Below, one piece after another: positions 42,560 to 51,457 of a DNA stretch of 64,000 bases. Positions within the stretch are counted from its first letter, which is position 1; each line of letters opens with the position of its first letter. Below the pieces are notes generated by a model. The model had not been told where the DNA came from and made no database searches. It saw only the letters and a program-made list of their open reading frames with translations. Both the position numbers and the translations under genes were made by a program. The stretch lies in contig JBDIBA010000004.1 of assembly GCA_039812705.1 (NCBI GenBank), positions 5,102 through 69,101 on the forward strand. The letters are read 5' to 3'. Source of the DNA: JBDIBA01 sp039812705 (GTDB taxonomy: Bacteria; Actinomycetota; Acidimicrobiia; Acidimicrobiales; JBBSGY01).

Positions 42560-43273
42560 ATGACGGACGAAACCACCGACGATTCGAAACCTTCTCCAAC
42601 TGTTGCGAAACGCCTCGATGGCTGGACGTTCGAGCGATTCGACGCGTCGCCGGAGGGCCTTCACTCTCTGGGTGTCCCTGATGGGACCGACGCTGTCATT
42701 CGCCATTGTGTCCCCACGAGTTCGGCGATTGTCTTGGGAAGCACGCAGTCTCAAGAAGTGGTGGACCACGAAGTTGCCGCTCGACTTGGTTGCGAAGTCA
42801 TTCGTCGCAGGAGCGGCGGTGGAGCCGTCCTTGTTCAGCCGCAAGACACTTGTTGGGTTGACGTGTTTGTTCCGGCTGGTCACCGGCTGTGGCATCGCGA
42901 TGTCGGGGTTGCCACGCACTGGGTTGGGGGCGCTTGGTCGCGGGCTTTAGAGCGCCTCGGTACTGATTGTCACGTTCACACGGGCGCAATGATGCGTGCT
43001 GTTCTTGCCGGCGAAGTGTGTTTCGCGGGACTGGGTCCAGGCGAGGTTTGCGTGGGTGCTGCAAAAGTCGTTGGCATCTCTCAACGCCGAACTCGGGCCG
43101 GTGCGCTGTTCCAGTGTTCGGTTTACCGGCAATTTCGGATTGATCGCCTGGCGGACTTGTTGAGGCTGTCCCTTGACGATGTCGAAGCGCTCCGCCGACA
43201 GGTTTTCGAGGTCCGTCACCTGTCGGATGACGCCGTTGTTGAGGCGTTGACGTTCGAGATCACGCGTTCCTGA
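42560..43273 (+). CDS. Lipoate-protein ligase A-like protein
   Basis: The 237-aa protein has the BPL/LplA catalytic fold used to attach lipoate, octanoate or biotin. Visible motifs are RRRSGGGAVLVQPQDTCWVDVFVP (the RRxSGGGxV loop, shown in order), then CFAGLGPGEVCVGAAKVVGISQRRTRAGALFQ with the conserved lysine in AAKVVG. It lacks the C-terminal LplA accessory domain, as in short ligases or amidotransferases. No lipoyl-domain gene is near. It is divergent from prfC and precedes the dcw cluster by 234 bp; its exact acyl substrate is unknown. Confidence 0.85.
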   Translation: MTDETTDDSKPSPTVAKRLDGWTFERFDASPEGLHSLGVPDGTDAVIRHCVPTSSAIVLGSTQSQEVVDHEVAARLGCEVIRRRSGGGAVLVQPQDTCWVDVFVPAGHRLWHRDVGVATHWVGGAWSRALERLGTDCHVHTGAMMRAVLAGEVCFAGLGPGEVCVGAAKVVGISQRRTRAGALFQCSVYRQFRIDRLADLLRLSLDDVEALRRQVFEVRHLSDDAVVEALTFEITRS

Positions 43274-43379
43274 ACTTTTTGTCCGATTCGCACCCTTAGT
43301 TCGGGTTTCTCCCAGGTCAGGTGCCTGATCGCAGCGAGATCGAGAACCATCAAGATCTTTTCAAAATCGATTTAAGTGG

Positions 43380-43430
43380 TTGACGCGTGGCGGTCTGGGG
43401 CTTAATGTGGCGCGAAGTGGAGGAAAGGGG
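43380..43430 (+). promoter_or_regulatory. mraZ promoter with five-repeat MraZ operator
   Basis: TTGACG (43380-43385), a 17-base spacer and TAATGT (43403-43408) form the promoter. Overlaid on it, GTGG/GGGG/GTGG/GTGG/GGGG recur at an exact 10-bp period, ending at 43390, 43400, 43410, 43420 and 43430. Such G-rich direct repeats are the known MraZ binding sites, so MraZ probably represses its own operon. Confidence 0.75.
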
Positions 43431-43507
43431 ATGGCTGCGGTCACAAACCCTTTCTTCCGCAAGAGGACGACCCTCATGGGGGAGAGCAATGGGAGCCGGC
43501 AGGTCGA

Positions 43508-43936
43508 ATGGCGCGATTCTTTGGGAGGTACGAGCACTCCCTGGATGCAAAGGGACGCTTGATCCTGCCTGCAAAGTTTCGCCCTGCCTTCGAATCCGGC
43601 GGCTACTTGACTCAGTTCAACGACCGTTGTTTGGCGCTCTGGACGCCGGCCGACTTCGAAAAGCAAATGGAGTTGATGGAGCAGTCTGCCGAGCGTGGAC
43701 GCGACGAGCGCAATCAAATGCGTTTGTGGGCTTCGGGTTCTCAGGAGATCGAAGTCGACAAGCAGGGTCGAATGGTGATCTCCAAGGACTTGCGCGAGTT
43801 TGCTCGTCTCACTGGCGATGTGCTGGTGAACGGAGCCATTACCCGCGTCGAGCTTTGGGACCCAAGCGAATGGGCAGCCAAGGTTCTGCCTGCCGAAGAG
43901 CGCTTCACCGAAGAAGATGTCAGCGAGGCCCGGTGA
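43508..43936 (+). CDS. mraZ: Division/cell-wall cluster transcriptional repressor MraZ
   Basis: MraZ is an AbrB-like repressor that binds G-rich direct repeats before its own gene and tunes the dcw cluster. The 142-aa product has two SpoVT/AbrB-like halves: FFGRYEHSLDAKGRLILPAKFR at the start and IEVDKQGRMVISKDLREFA in the middle. It sits about 95 bases after the predicted transcription start, with GGGAG upstream. It is the first gene of the dcw cluster, as in most bacteria. A 256-bp gap with a weak hairpin near 44105-44139 separates it from rsmH. Confidence 0.96.
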   Translation: MARFFGRYEHSLDAKGRLILPAKFRPAFESGGYLTQFNDRCLALWTPADFEKQMELMEQSAERGRDERNQMRLWASGSQEIEVDKQGRMVISKDLREFARLTGDVLVNGAITRVELWDPSEWAAKVLPAEERFTEEDVSEAR

Positions 43937-44192
43937 AGTGAGCCGTTGCCAACCGCGGTTCGTTAGCAAGACAAATATCGCAATGCCTGGCTGTCGTTTT
44001 GGCCGCGGCGTGCAGAAAACAACAACTCAATATTTCAGCAACATCAATAAGAAGACATGCGTTTGCGGTGCAACAAGTCGGACCGTGCGCAGCCTCTCGA
44101 CGAAGATGGTGGAAGACCCTCGATCCGCCCCCTTCCATCTTTGTCAGCTGGGGACACATCCCAGCGACGTTCTTTTCGTCGAGGGGCTGCGG

Positions 44193-45188
44193 ATGAGCCG
44201 ACCACAAGACACCAATCAACACCGCATTGACTTTGCTCATCGTCCAGTGATGCTGGACGAAATTGTCGAGCTGTTTGCAACCGTGCCTGCCGGGACGGTT
44301 GTTGATGCGACCGTTGGCGGCGGTGGCCACGCGGCCGCCTTGTTGTCGATGTACCCGCACTTGCGCGTTGTGGGTCTCGACCGCGACGAGGTTGCCGTCG
44401 AGGCAGCCACCGAGCGTTTGAGTGTCTACGGCGACCGCGTGCGCGTGGTCCACACGCGTTTCGATGCCATTGCCGATGTGGTTCGCAACATGGGTACGCC
44501 CGAAAGTCCGGCAATGTTGTCGGGGGTTCTGTTTGACCTTGGAGTCAGCTCGCCACAACTCGATATGGCGGCGCGTGGGTTCAGCTATCAGCAAAGTGGT
44601 CCACTTGACATGCGCATGGACTCGACCGAAGCCTTGAGCGCGCACGACATTGTCAATGGTTTTGAGCTTGACGAATTGACCGATCTTTTGCGCAATGGCG
44701 GCGAGGAAAAGTTTGCTCGTCGCGTGGCAAAGGCAATCATTGCTGCGCGTCCGCTTGATTCCACGCACGAACTTGCTGCTGTTGTGCGTAACGCAATTCC
44801 GGCCCCGGCGCGTCGACGTCCGGGTGACCCCGCAAAGCGCACATTCCAAGCAATCAGAATTGCAGTCAATCGGGAACTTGAAGTGCTTCCGGTTGCGTTG
44901 ACTGCTTCACTCGACGCGCTTGCGCCAGGTGGACGCTTGGTCTGCATTTCGTATCACTCCGGTGAAGACCGCATTGTGAAGCAATCCTTTGTCAAGGCCT
45001 GCGGCGAAGACGTTTACCGTCCGCGCGGTCTAGATGCCCCTACTCCCGAGACACCTCGATTTAGATTGTTGAATCGCGGTGCTCGTAAGCCGACCGAACT
45101 GGAACAGCAAATGAATCCACGTTCGAGTTCTGCGCGTCTGCGCGCAATCGAAGCACTCGCAAATGAAGTCACTGGGGGATCGAAATGA
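44193..45188 (+). CDS. rsmH: 16S rRNA (cytosine(1402)-N4)-methyltransferase
   Basis: RsmH (MraW) methylates N4 of C1402 in the decoding centre of 16S rRNA. The 331-aa product has HRPVMLDEIVELF, the SAM loop VDATVGGGGHAAALL and GLDRDEVAV. It also has LFDLGVSSPQLDMAARGFSY and the family region GPLDMRMDSTE. ATG 44193 follows GAGGGG; the frame stays open upstream to 43917 but that part is Cys-rich and has no family match. It overlaps ftsL by four bases. Confidence 0.95.
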   Translation: MSRPQDTNQHRIDFAHRPVMLDEIVELFATVPAGTVVDATVGGGGHAAALLSMYPHLRVVGLDRDEVAVEAATERLSVYGDRVRVVHTRFDAIADVVRNMGTPESPAMLSGVLFDLGVSSPQLDMAARGFSYQQSGPLDMRMDSTEALSAHDIVNGFELDELTDLLRNGGEEKFARRVAKAIIAARPLDSTHELAAVVRNAIPAPARRRPGDPAKRTFQAIRIAVNRELEVLPVALTASLDALAPGGRLVCISYHSGEDRIVKQSFVKACGEDVYRPRGLDAPTPETPRFRLLNRGARKPTELEQQMNPRSSSARLRAIEALANEVTGGSK

Positions 45189-45679
45189 GTCAAAGGTTGG
45201 CGTCTTGGCCAAAGAGCGAGACCGTTGGAAGCGCTCAGCCACGAACTCATAAACGTCCCGAATTGCGCCTTGTCAAGAACTCGCCCCAGCGTCGTTTGGC
45301 GCGACTGACACCGCGCGGCCGCATCATCACCCTGATTGCAGCCGTTGTCGTTGCCCTGTTCGGGGTTGTGGTCTTTCATGTGAACATTTCCCAGAGCCAG
45401 TTCGCGATCGAGGAGATGCAGCAGAAGGCCGGAGACGAGCAGGACCGCTACGAGCGCTTGCGCTTGGAAGTATCAACATTGGAAAGCCCGGCGCGCGTCT
45501 CGCAGTATGCGCAGGAGCGACTCGGTTTGGTTTCGCCGGAGCACGTCAAAGCTGTTGCGCCGCGCGAGCAAGACGTTGCAAAAGGCCTTCCAATTGATGG
45601 GGTAAATCCACAGTCTTCGAACACCGGAGACCTAGGCTGGACCAAGTTAAAGCCCCATCTTTCAGCATCTTCCTCATGA
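45185..45679 (+). CDS. ftsL: Cell division protein FtsL-like
   Basis: The 164-aa bitopic protein has a basic cytoplasmic N-terminus, one transmembrane helix (about 46-67, RIITLIAAVVVALFGVVVF) and an external coiled coil (ISQSQFAIEEMQQKAGDEQD and on). This is the FtsL/DivIC layout. FtsL proteins show little identity, so the call rests on topology, size and position between rsmH and ftsI. It shares four-base overlaps with both neighbours. The tail after the coiled coil is longer than usual. Confidence 0.85.
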   Translation: MSQRLASWPKSETVGSAQPRTHKRPELRLVKNSPQRRLARLTPRGRIITLIAAVVVALFGVVVFHVNISQSQFAIEEMQQKAGDEQDRYERLRLEVSTLESPARVSQYAQERLGLVSPEHVKAVAPREQDVAKGLPIDGVNPQSSNTGDLGWTKLKPHLSASSS

Positions 45680-47664
45680 CCCACACAAAGTCAACGGGGC
45701 GCCCGGCGCTCAGTTCAGCGAGCAAACTTCGCAAGCTTTCCAGGCATCGAACTTTCGCATTGCTGTTGGTCGTTGGCCTTCTTTTTGGTTCTGTTGTCCT
45801 TCGCTTGGGTCAGCTTCAGCTGGTTAATGGAGATCGATTCCAGACCATTGGGCAATCGCAACGGTTGCGAACCGTCAAGCTTTCCGCGGAGCGTGGGGCA
45901 ATCTTTGATAGTTCGGGTCGGGATCTGGCTCAGTCGGTGCCACAGCAGACGATTTGGGCTGATCCCTCTCTTGTTGAGAACAAGGACCAGGCTGCATCGC
46001 TGTTGGCTCCGGTGCTTGGGAAGGAGATTGGCGACCTCACTGACCTGTTGAACAAGCAGGGCCGTTTTGTCTATCTGTCGCGCAAGGTCGACGACTCGAC
46101 TGCTCAAAAGGTTAAGGACCTCAAGATCAAAGGCGTGGCTCAGTACGGCGAGCCGAAGCGTTTCATGTCTTCTGACCCCTACCTGTCTTCACTGATTGGT
46201 CACGTCGGTGTCGACAACGAAGGTCTTTCGGGTCTTGAGCTGCAGTTCGACAAGCAGCTTCGGGGGACTCCTGGAGAAATGGTTGTTGAACAAGACATCG
46301 GCGGGCGTGACATTCCCGGTGGTGTCAACAAAGACACCCCAGCCGTTCGTGGTCAGGACTTGATGTTGACCATCGACAGCGATCTTCAATTCAAGGTCGA
46401 AGAGGCGCTCAAGAACGAGATCAATCTTGCTAATGCCAAGGGCGGCATTGCCGCGGTTATGGACACCAAGACCGGAAACGTCGTGGCGCTTTCCAATTTG
46501 TCGACCAAGACTGGCGAGCGTGGGGGAGAAGTCGTTGCGACTTCCAACAATGCTGCGTTGACGAATGTCTATGAGCCCGGTTCGACATCGAAACTGATCA
46601 CGGCAAGTGCCGCACTTGAAGCCAAGATCGTCAATCCGTCCACGGTGTTCACGGTGGCTGACCGCATGAAGCTTTATGACTCGACGTTTGGTGATTCCGA
46701 AGACCACCCAACGCAGCGGTGGAACACCACCGACATCATCACGACTTCTTCCAACATCGGCACCATTCAGATTGCACAGCAGCTTGGGAAGGAACGCCTT
46801 GATGCGTTTCAGCGTGCATTTGGGTATGGCTCGAAGACAGGTTTGAACTATCCGGGCGAATCTGCCGGTTTGTTGCTTTCGCCAAAGAAGTACTCCGGCA
46901 CGACACTTGCAACGACGGCGATTGGGCAGGGTGTTTCCGTCACTGCAATGCAGATGTTGGCGGCGTTTAACACGATTGCCAACGACGGTGTCTATGTTGG
47001 GCCTCGCCTTGTTGATGCAACCATCGATGCTGACGGCAAGCGTCACGAAACCGACGCAAGCCCAACGCGTCGCGTTGTGTCAGAGCAGACCGCTGCACAG
47101 ATGAACTTGATGCTCCAAGAAGTGGTCCGCGTGGGAACGGCAACAGCTGCTCAGATTGACGGCTACGAAGTGGCAGGAAAGACCGGTACGGCGCGCAAGC
47201 CGCGAGCCGACGGAATTGGCTACCAAGACGGCGCTTACATTTCCAGCTTCGCCGGTTTCTTGCCCGCAGGGGACCCCCGTCTTACGGCGATCGTCATTCT
47301 CGACGAGCCAACGCCTATTTACGGCGGTTTGGTTGCGGCCCCAGTGTTTTCAGAGATTGCTCGTTTTGCAGTTCAGCGTTATGGCATTGCGCCAGTAACG
47401 AGTGGCAGTGACCGCCACGGTGTTCCGTTCGCTGCAGCTTCAGCGTCGGGGGAGCACTCCTCTGGTGACGCAAAGCCGGGCACGACAGCCGAAGATGCCA
47501 ATCGCGCGACCGCGGCTGCCAATGCCGGTGCCAGAAAATCCGAAGCACCTGATGGGTCGTCAGGCTCAACATCATCGACCAGCTCGACTTCTGCACCGAA
47601 AACCACAAATCGCTCAACTGTGTCGTCAACCTCAACCACAGCCCAGGCGCGGACTCAACAATGA
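45676..47664 (+). CDS. ftsI: Septal peptidoglycan transpeptidase FtsI (PBP3)
   Basis: FtsI crosslinks septal peptidoglycan with FtsW. The 662-aa class-B PBP has one N-terminal membrane helix (about 26-45), a PBP dimerisation domain starting near LRTVKLSAERGAIFDSSGRDLA, and a transpeptidase domain. The active-site motifs are complete: SxxK in EPGSTSKLITA, SSN in TTSSNIGT and KTG in VAGKTGTARKP. A Ser/Thr/Ala-rich low-complexity tail follows residue 580. It overlaps ftsL and murE by four bases each. Confidence 0.96.
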   Translation: MTHTKSTGRPALSSASKLRKLSRHRTFALLLVVGLLFGSVVLRLGQLQLVNGDRFQTIGQSQRLRTVKLSAERGAIFDSSGRDLAQSVPQQTIWADPSLVENKDQAASLLAPVLGKEIGDLTDLLNKQGRFVYLSRKVDDSTAQKVKDLKIKGVAQYGEPKRFMSSDPYLSSLIGHVGVDNEGLSGLELQFDKQLRGTPGEMVVEQDIGGRDIPGGVNKDTPAVRGQDLMLTIDSDLQFKVEEALKNEINLANAKGGIAAVMDTKTGNVVALSNLSTKTGERGGEVVATSNNAALTNVYEPGSTSKLITASAALEAKIVNPSTVFTVADRMKLYDSTFGDSEDHPTQRWNTTDIITTSSNIGTIQIAQQLGKERLDAFQRAFGYGSKTGLNYPGESAGLLLSPKKYSGTTLATTAIGQGVSVTAMQMLAAFNTIANDGVYVGPRLVDATIDADGKRHETDASPTRRVVSEQTAAQMNLMLQEVVRVGTATAAQIDGYEVAGKTGTARKPRADGIGYQDGAYISSFAGFLPAGDPRLTAIVILDEPTPIYGGLVAAPVFSEIARFAVQRYGIAPVTSGSDRHGVPFAAASASGEHSSGDAKPGTTAEDANRATAAANAGARKSEAPDGSSGSTSSTSSTSAPKTTNRSTVSSTSTTAQARTQQ

Positions 47665-49148
47665 CTTCACTTGAGACGCTACGCGCGGCCGTTGGTGCAA
47701 GCTTGGTCGGAGCTCCCGTGGCGGCGGCCAATGTCGAGATCACAAGCGTTGTCGAGTCGTTACCAGATGTGCTTCCCGGTTCATTGTTCTGTTGTGTGAA
47801 GGGCTCTCGTTTCGATGGTCACGATCTCGCGAGAGAGGCAATTGAAAGTGGTGCGTCCGCCGTTGTAGTTGAACGCGAACTGACCAACATCGACGCGCCT
47901 CAGCTGCTCGTTGCCAACGTGCGTGATGAGCTTGGGCCCATTGCGTCGTGTTTTTATGACAACCCGGCTGGAAAGCTCAAGATGTTTGGCGTCACGGGAA
48001 CCAACGGCAAGACAACGGTTGCGCAGATCCTCGGACATTTGCTGTCGCAGTCCGGTGAGCGCGTTGGGGTCATTGGAACATTGAATGGCGCCTACACCAG
48101 CCCTCCGGCCACCAAGTTGCAAGAGCAACTAGATGCTCTTGTCAGGCAGGGTTCAACGGCATGCGTGATGGAAGTTTCATCCCACGCACTTGCCCAGTCG
48201 CGCGTGAAAGGCGTTCATTTCAGGGTTGGAGTTTTTACGAATCTCACTCAAGACCACCTTGACTACCACCACACAATGGAGGACTACTTCGCCGCCAAGG
48301 CCAGACTCTTCAGCGCGGACTATGTCGATGCGGCTGTCGTCAATACGGACTCCGAATGGGGCAGACGGTTGGTTGACATTGCGAAGAATCAAGGCGTCGA
48401 CAAGGTTCTTACCTATTCGCTGAATGACATCTCTGACTTGCAGTGTCTTGCGAGCTCGACTCGTGGCCAGTGGCGGGGAGAGGAACTCAATTCGCCATTG
48501 GTTGGTGAGTTCAATGCGTCCAACGCATTGGCGGCAATGCTTAGCGCCTGTGAGTTTGGAATGACCGAAAGCGAAGTTGTCCGTGCGCTTTCAACCATGC
48601 CTGGCGTGCCGGGTCGCCTCGAGCGCATTGATGTCGGCCAACGGTTCTCTGTCTTTGTTGATTTTGCGCATACGCCAGACGGGTTGAAGCAAATACTTCG
48701 CACATTGAGTTCCGTGAAGTCTGAGAACGCTCGACTGATTGTTGTTTTCGGTTGCGGTGGCAATCGAGACGCCGCAAAGCGACCCTTAATGGCCAGCGTT
48801 GTCGAGGACTGCGCCGATGTCGTCATCATCACGTCAGACAATCCGCGTGACGAAGATCCCGAAGCAATTGCCAGCGAGATGGTTGCGGGCCTGAATGCGC
48901 CGCATGCAGCAACGGTCGAGACCGATCGCGCCAAAGCAATCGAGGCAGCGTTGAAAATGGCTCGGCATGACGATGTTGTGGTGATTGCCGGCAAGGGTCA
49001 CGAGACGACTCAGGAGATTGCTGGAATCAAGCACCCTTTCGACGATCGCGAAGTTGTGCGAAACATCTTGCATGCCCTTGAGCGAAATGACGTGCCGCAA
49101 GATGACGCGCCGAAGAACGACTCTTTGACTAACGAGGTGGGCAAGTGA
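47661..49148 (+). CDS. murE: UDP-MurNAc-L-Ala-D-Glu meso-DAP ligase
   Basis: MurE adds the third amino acid of the stem peptide. The 495-aa Mur ligase has GVTGTNGKTTVAQIL, the carbamylated-lysine region YFAAKARLF and FGCGGNRDAAKRP. The amino-acid-binding motif DNPRDEDPEAI is typical of meso-DAP ligases, not lysine ligases, in line with the DAP genes here. It is coupled to ftsI and mraY by four-base overlaps. murF, which normally follows, is missing. Confidence 0.95.
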   Translation: MTSLETLRAAVGASLVGAPVAAANVEITSVVESLPDVLPGSLFCCVKGSRFDGHDLAREAIESGASAVVVERELTNIDAPQLLVANVRDELGPIASCFYDNPAGKLKMFGVTGTNGKTTVAQILGHLLSQSGERVGVIGTLNGAYTSPPATKLQEQLDALVRQGSTACVMEVSSHALAQSRVKGVHFRVGVFTNLTQDHLDYHHTMEDYFAAKARLFSADYVDAAVVNTDSEWGRRLVDIAKNQGVDKVLTYSLNDISDLQCLASSTRGQWRGEELNSPLVGEFNASNALAAMLSACEFGMTESEVVRALSTMPGVPGRLERIDVGQRFSVFVDFAHTPDGLKQILRTLSSVKSENARLIVVFGCGGNRDAAKRPLMASVVEDCADVVIITSDNPRDEDPEAIASEMVAGLNAPHAATVETDRAKAIEAALKMARHDDVVVIAGKGHETTQEIAGIKHPFDDREVVRNILHALERNDVPQDDAPKNDSLTNEVGK

Positions 49149-50179
49149 TCGGTCTCTTGTTGGGCGCAACCGTTGCGACCCTGTTGTCTTTGCTCATCAC
49201 GCCGCTGTTCATTGCCTGGCTGAGAGACCGCAGCATTGGTCAGCAGGTTCGCGATGATGGACCCCACGGTCACCACACAAAGGCGGGCACTCCCACGATC
49301 GGTGGAGTCTGTTTCGTGCTTGCAGCGGTGATTGGTTACGGCGTTGCGCATTCCATGCCGAACGTTGTCTACACGCGTACTGGTTTGTTGACCATGTTGG
49401 TGATTCTGCTCACAGCAATCGTTGGCTTGGTCGATGACTGGATAAAGATCCGCAACGGTCGCAGCCTCGGTCTGAAAAGTTGGCAAAAACTGACCGGTCA
49501 ATTCATCGCAGCCGCGATTTTCGCGATCCTTGCGGTCTACTGGGGCAACGTCAGCACGACACTTGCCTTCACACGAGGTGATTCCACAGGCATCGACTTG
49601 GGCAACATTGGTTGGATTCTCTTTGCGATCTTCGTGATTGTTGGTTTCTCGAATGCAGTCAACCTCACCGATGGTCTCGATGGCTTGGCTGCCGGCGCAT
49701 CGGCGTTTGCGTTTTCGTTCTTTGCCGTTGTCGGGTTTTGGCAGCTGCGTCACCGCAGTGTTTACGGCGTTTACGGCGCACTTGACTTGGCCGTGATCGC
49801 AGTTGCAATGGCCGGCGCGCTGATTGGTTTTCTTTGGTTCAATGCGGCTCCTGCGCGATTGTTCATGGGCGACGTCGGTTCGTTGGCCATCGGTGCAGGT
49901 GTCGCGGCGCTTGGTCTGGTCATGAACGTCCACCTGTTGTTACCCGTCATCGGCGGCCTGTTTGTTCTTGAAACCTTGTCGGTGATTGTGCAAGTGATCA
50001 GCTTCAGATTCTTCAAGAAGCGCGTGTTTGCCATGGCGCCCATTCATCACCATTTCGAACTCAAGGGTTGGCCTGAAACCCATGTGATCATCCGTTTTTG
50101 GATTATCTCCGGTCTTTTCACGGCGCTTGCACTTTGCCTCTTCTACGCAGACTTCTTGTCTGTTCCAAAGGTGGTGTAG
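49145..50179 (+). CDS. mraY: Phospho-MurNAc-pentapeptide translocase MraY
   Basis: MraY transfers phospho-MurNAc-pentapeptide to undecaprenyl phosphate, making lipid I. The 344-aa protein has about ten membrane helices and the family motifs GPHGHHTKAGTPTIGG, the catalytic DD of GLVDDWIKI and VNLTDGLDGLAAG. FMGDVGSLAIG and the HHHFELKGWPET region complete the set. GTG 49145 overlaps the murE stop. The stop is directly followed by ftsW; murD is absent from its usual place between them. Confidence 0.96.
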   Translation: MIGLLLGATVATLLSLLITPLFIAWLRDRSIGQQVRDDGPHGHHTKAGTPTIGGVCFVLAAVIGYGVAHSMPNVVYTRTGLLTMLVILLTAIVGLVDDWIKIRNGRSLGLKSWQKLTGQFIAAAIFAILAVYWGNVSTTLAFTRGDSTGIDLGNIGWILFAIFVIVGFSNAVNLTDGLDGLAAGASAFAFSFFAVVGFWQLRHRSVYGVYGALDLAVIAVAMAGALIGFLWFNAAPARLFMGDVGSLAIGAGVAALGLVMNVHLLLPVIGGLFVLETLSVIVQVISFRFFKKRVFAMAPIHHHFELKGWPETHVIIRFWIISGLFTALALCLFYADFLSVPKVV

Positions 50180-51457
50180 ATGAACCTCGCGATGCCTCGG
50201 TTGTTGAGCAAGGCGGGCGGGCGCCTCGAACGCGCCGGAGTCCTCAAGCCTCACGGCGCAACGACTGCCACCAAGAATCCAAAGTCGAGCGAACGCTCCG
50301 CCGCTCGCGCCAATGCAGAAGCCTTCGGTAGTTACTTTCAGCTGGTTGTACTTGTTGTTGTGCTGTGCGCCTTCGGTTTGATGATGGTCTTGTCGGCCTC
50401 GTCGGTTGAGGCCCTGCGCGTGTACGAAAACTCCTGGCTCTACTTCCAACGACAGGCCATCTGGCTCGTTCTTGGGATGGTCGTGCTTTGGGTTACCTCA
50501 CGAATCGACTATCAGCAGTGGCGTAAATGGACCACGCCGATGCTCTTTATTTCTGGAATCGCGCTTGTGTTGGTGCTTGTTCCAGGAATTGGAATCACGG
50601 TTTGGGGTTCGACGCGTTGGTTGGGTTTCGGGCCATTACGTGTACAGCCGTCCGAGATTGCAAAGTTTGCTGTGATGGTTTTTTGTTGCGACTTGTTGGC
50701 GCGACGTTCCCACCTGCTGGATGACTGGCGTGCAACGACAAAGCCGGTGATCGCCGTGTTTTTGATCTTTGCAACTCTCGTCATGGTCGAGCCCGACATG
50801 GGCACAACGCTGGTTACTGCCAGCGTTGTTGTAACTGCGCTGTTTGTTGCGGGAACGCCCATCAAGCGGATGTTGAAGTTGGGTGCTGTTGCTGTTGCTG
50901 TTGCCTCTGCGCTTGCCGTGCTGGAGCCCTACCGTCGCGAACGGTTGATGTCGTTTAGAGACCCGTTTGCAGACGCTGCGAACACGGGTTACCAAATGGT
51001 TCAGTCGCTTGTTGGTATTGGCAGCGGCGGCTTGACCGGTGTTGGGCTTGGCGAGAGCAGAGCAAAATGGGGTTTCTTGCCAAATGCTCACACTGACTTC
51101 ATTTTTGCGGTTATCGCCGAAGAACTAGGTTTGATCGGCGCGACTTTGGTTCTCGGCCTCTTCATTGGCTTTGCGATCCTGGGCGCGCGTGTGGCTTGTC
51201 GTGCGCCTGATCACTTTGGAACGATGATGGCGGCTTGCATCACCGCTTGGATTGTTTTCCAAGCGTTTTTGAACATCGCGGCCGTGATTGGCCTTGTGCC
51301 GGTTACGGGCGTTCCATTGCCATTCCTTAGCCAGGGCGGTACGTCGCTCGTCATCTTGTTGGCAGCCACTGGGGTGTTGTTGAATATCGCGCACAAAGGC
51401 GAACTCGCGAACCGCAAGTCGCCATTGCGCACAGCATCGGAGGCGGCCAAGTCATGA
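50180..51457 (+). CDS. ftsW: Peptidoglycan glycosyltransferase FtsW
   Basis: FtsW is a SEDS-family polymerase that makes septal glycan strands with FtsI. The 425-aa product has a 45-residue basic cytoplasmic N-terminus and about ten membrane helices. The SEDS motifs are MMVLSASSVEAL, SEIAKFAVMVF, VEPDMGTTLV, PNAHTDFIFAVIAEELG and VPLPFLSQGGTSLV. ATG 50180 directly abuts the mraY stop. It overlaps murG by four bases. Confidence 0.96.
   Translation: MNLAMPRLLSKAGGRLERAGVLKPHGATTATKNPKSSERSAARANAEAFGSYFQLVVLVVVLCAFGLMMVLSASSVEALRVYENSWLYFQRQAIWLVLGMVVLWVTSRIDYQQWRKWTTPMLFISGIALVLVLVPGIGITVWGSTRWLGFGPLRVQPSEIAKFAVMVFCCDLLARRSHLLDDWRATTKPVIAVFLIFATLVMVEPDMGTTLVTASVVVTALFVAGTPIKRMLKLGAVAVAVASALAVLEPYRRERLMSFRDPFADAANTGYQMVQSLVGIGSGGLTGVGLGESRAKWGFLPNAHTDFIFAVIAEELGLIGATLVLGLFIGFAILGARVACRAPDHFGTMMAACITAWIVFQAFLNIAAVIGLVPVTGVPLPFLSQGGTSLVILLAATGVLLNIAHKGELANRKSPLRTASEAAKS

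Noticed and set aside
43917..44192. Upstream extension of rsmH (Cys-rich)
   Set aside because: The frame is open but begins inside mraZ, has no family similarity, and a strong ribosome binding site precedes ATG 44193. The stretch is treated as a spacer with a weak hairpin near 44105-44139.
49010..49933. Minus-strand open frame of 307 codons opposite murE/mraY
   Set aside because: It is antisense to two well-supported genes and its translation is a Gln/Asn/Arg-rich shadow of mraY membrane codons.
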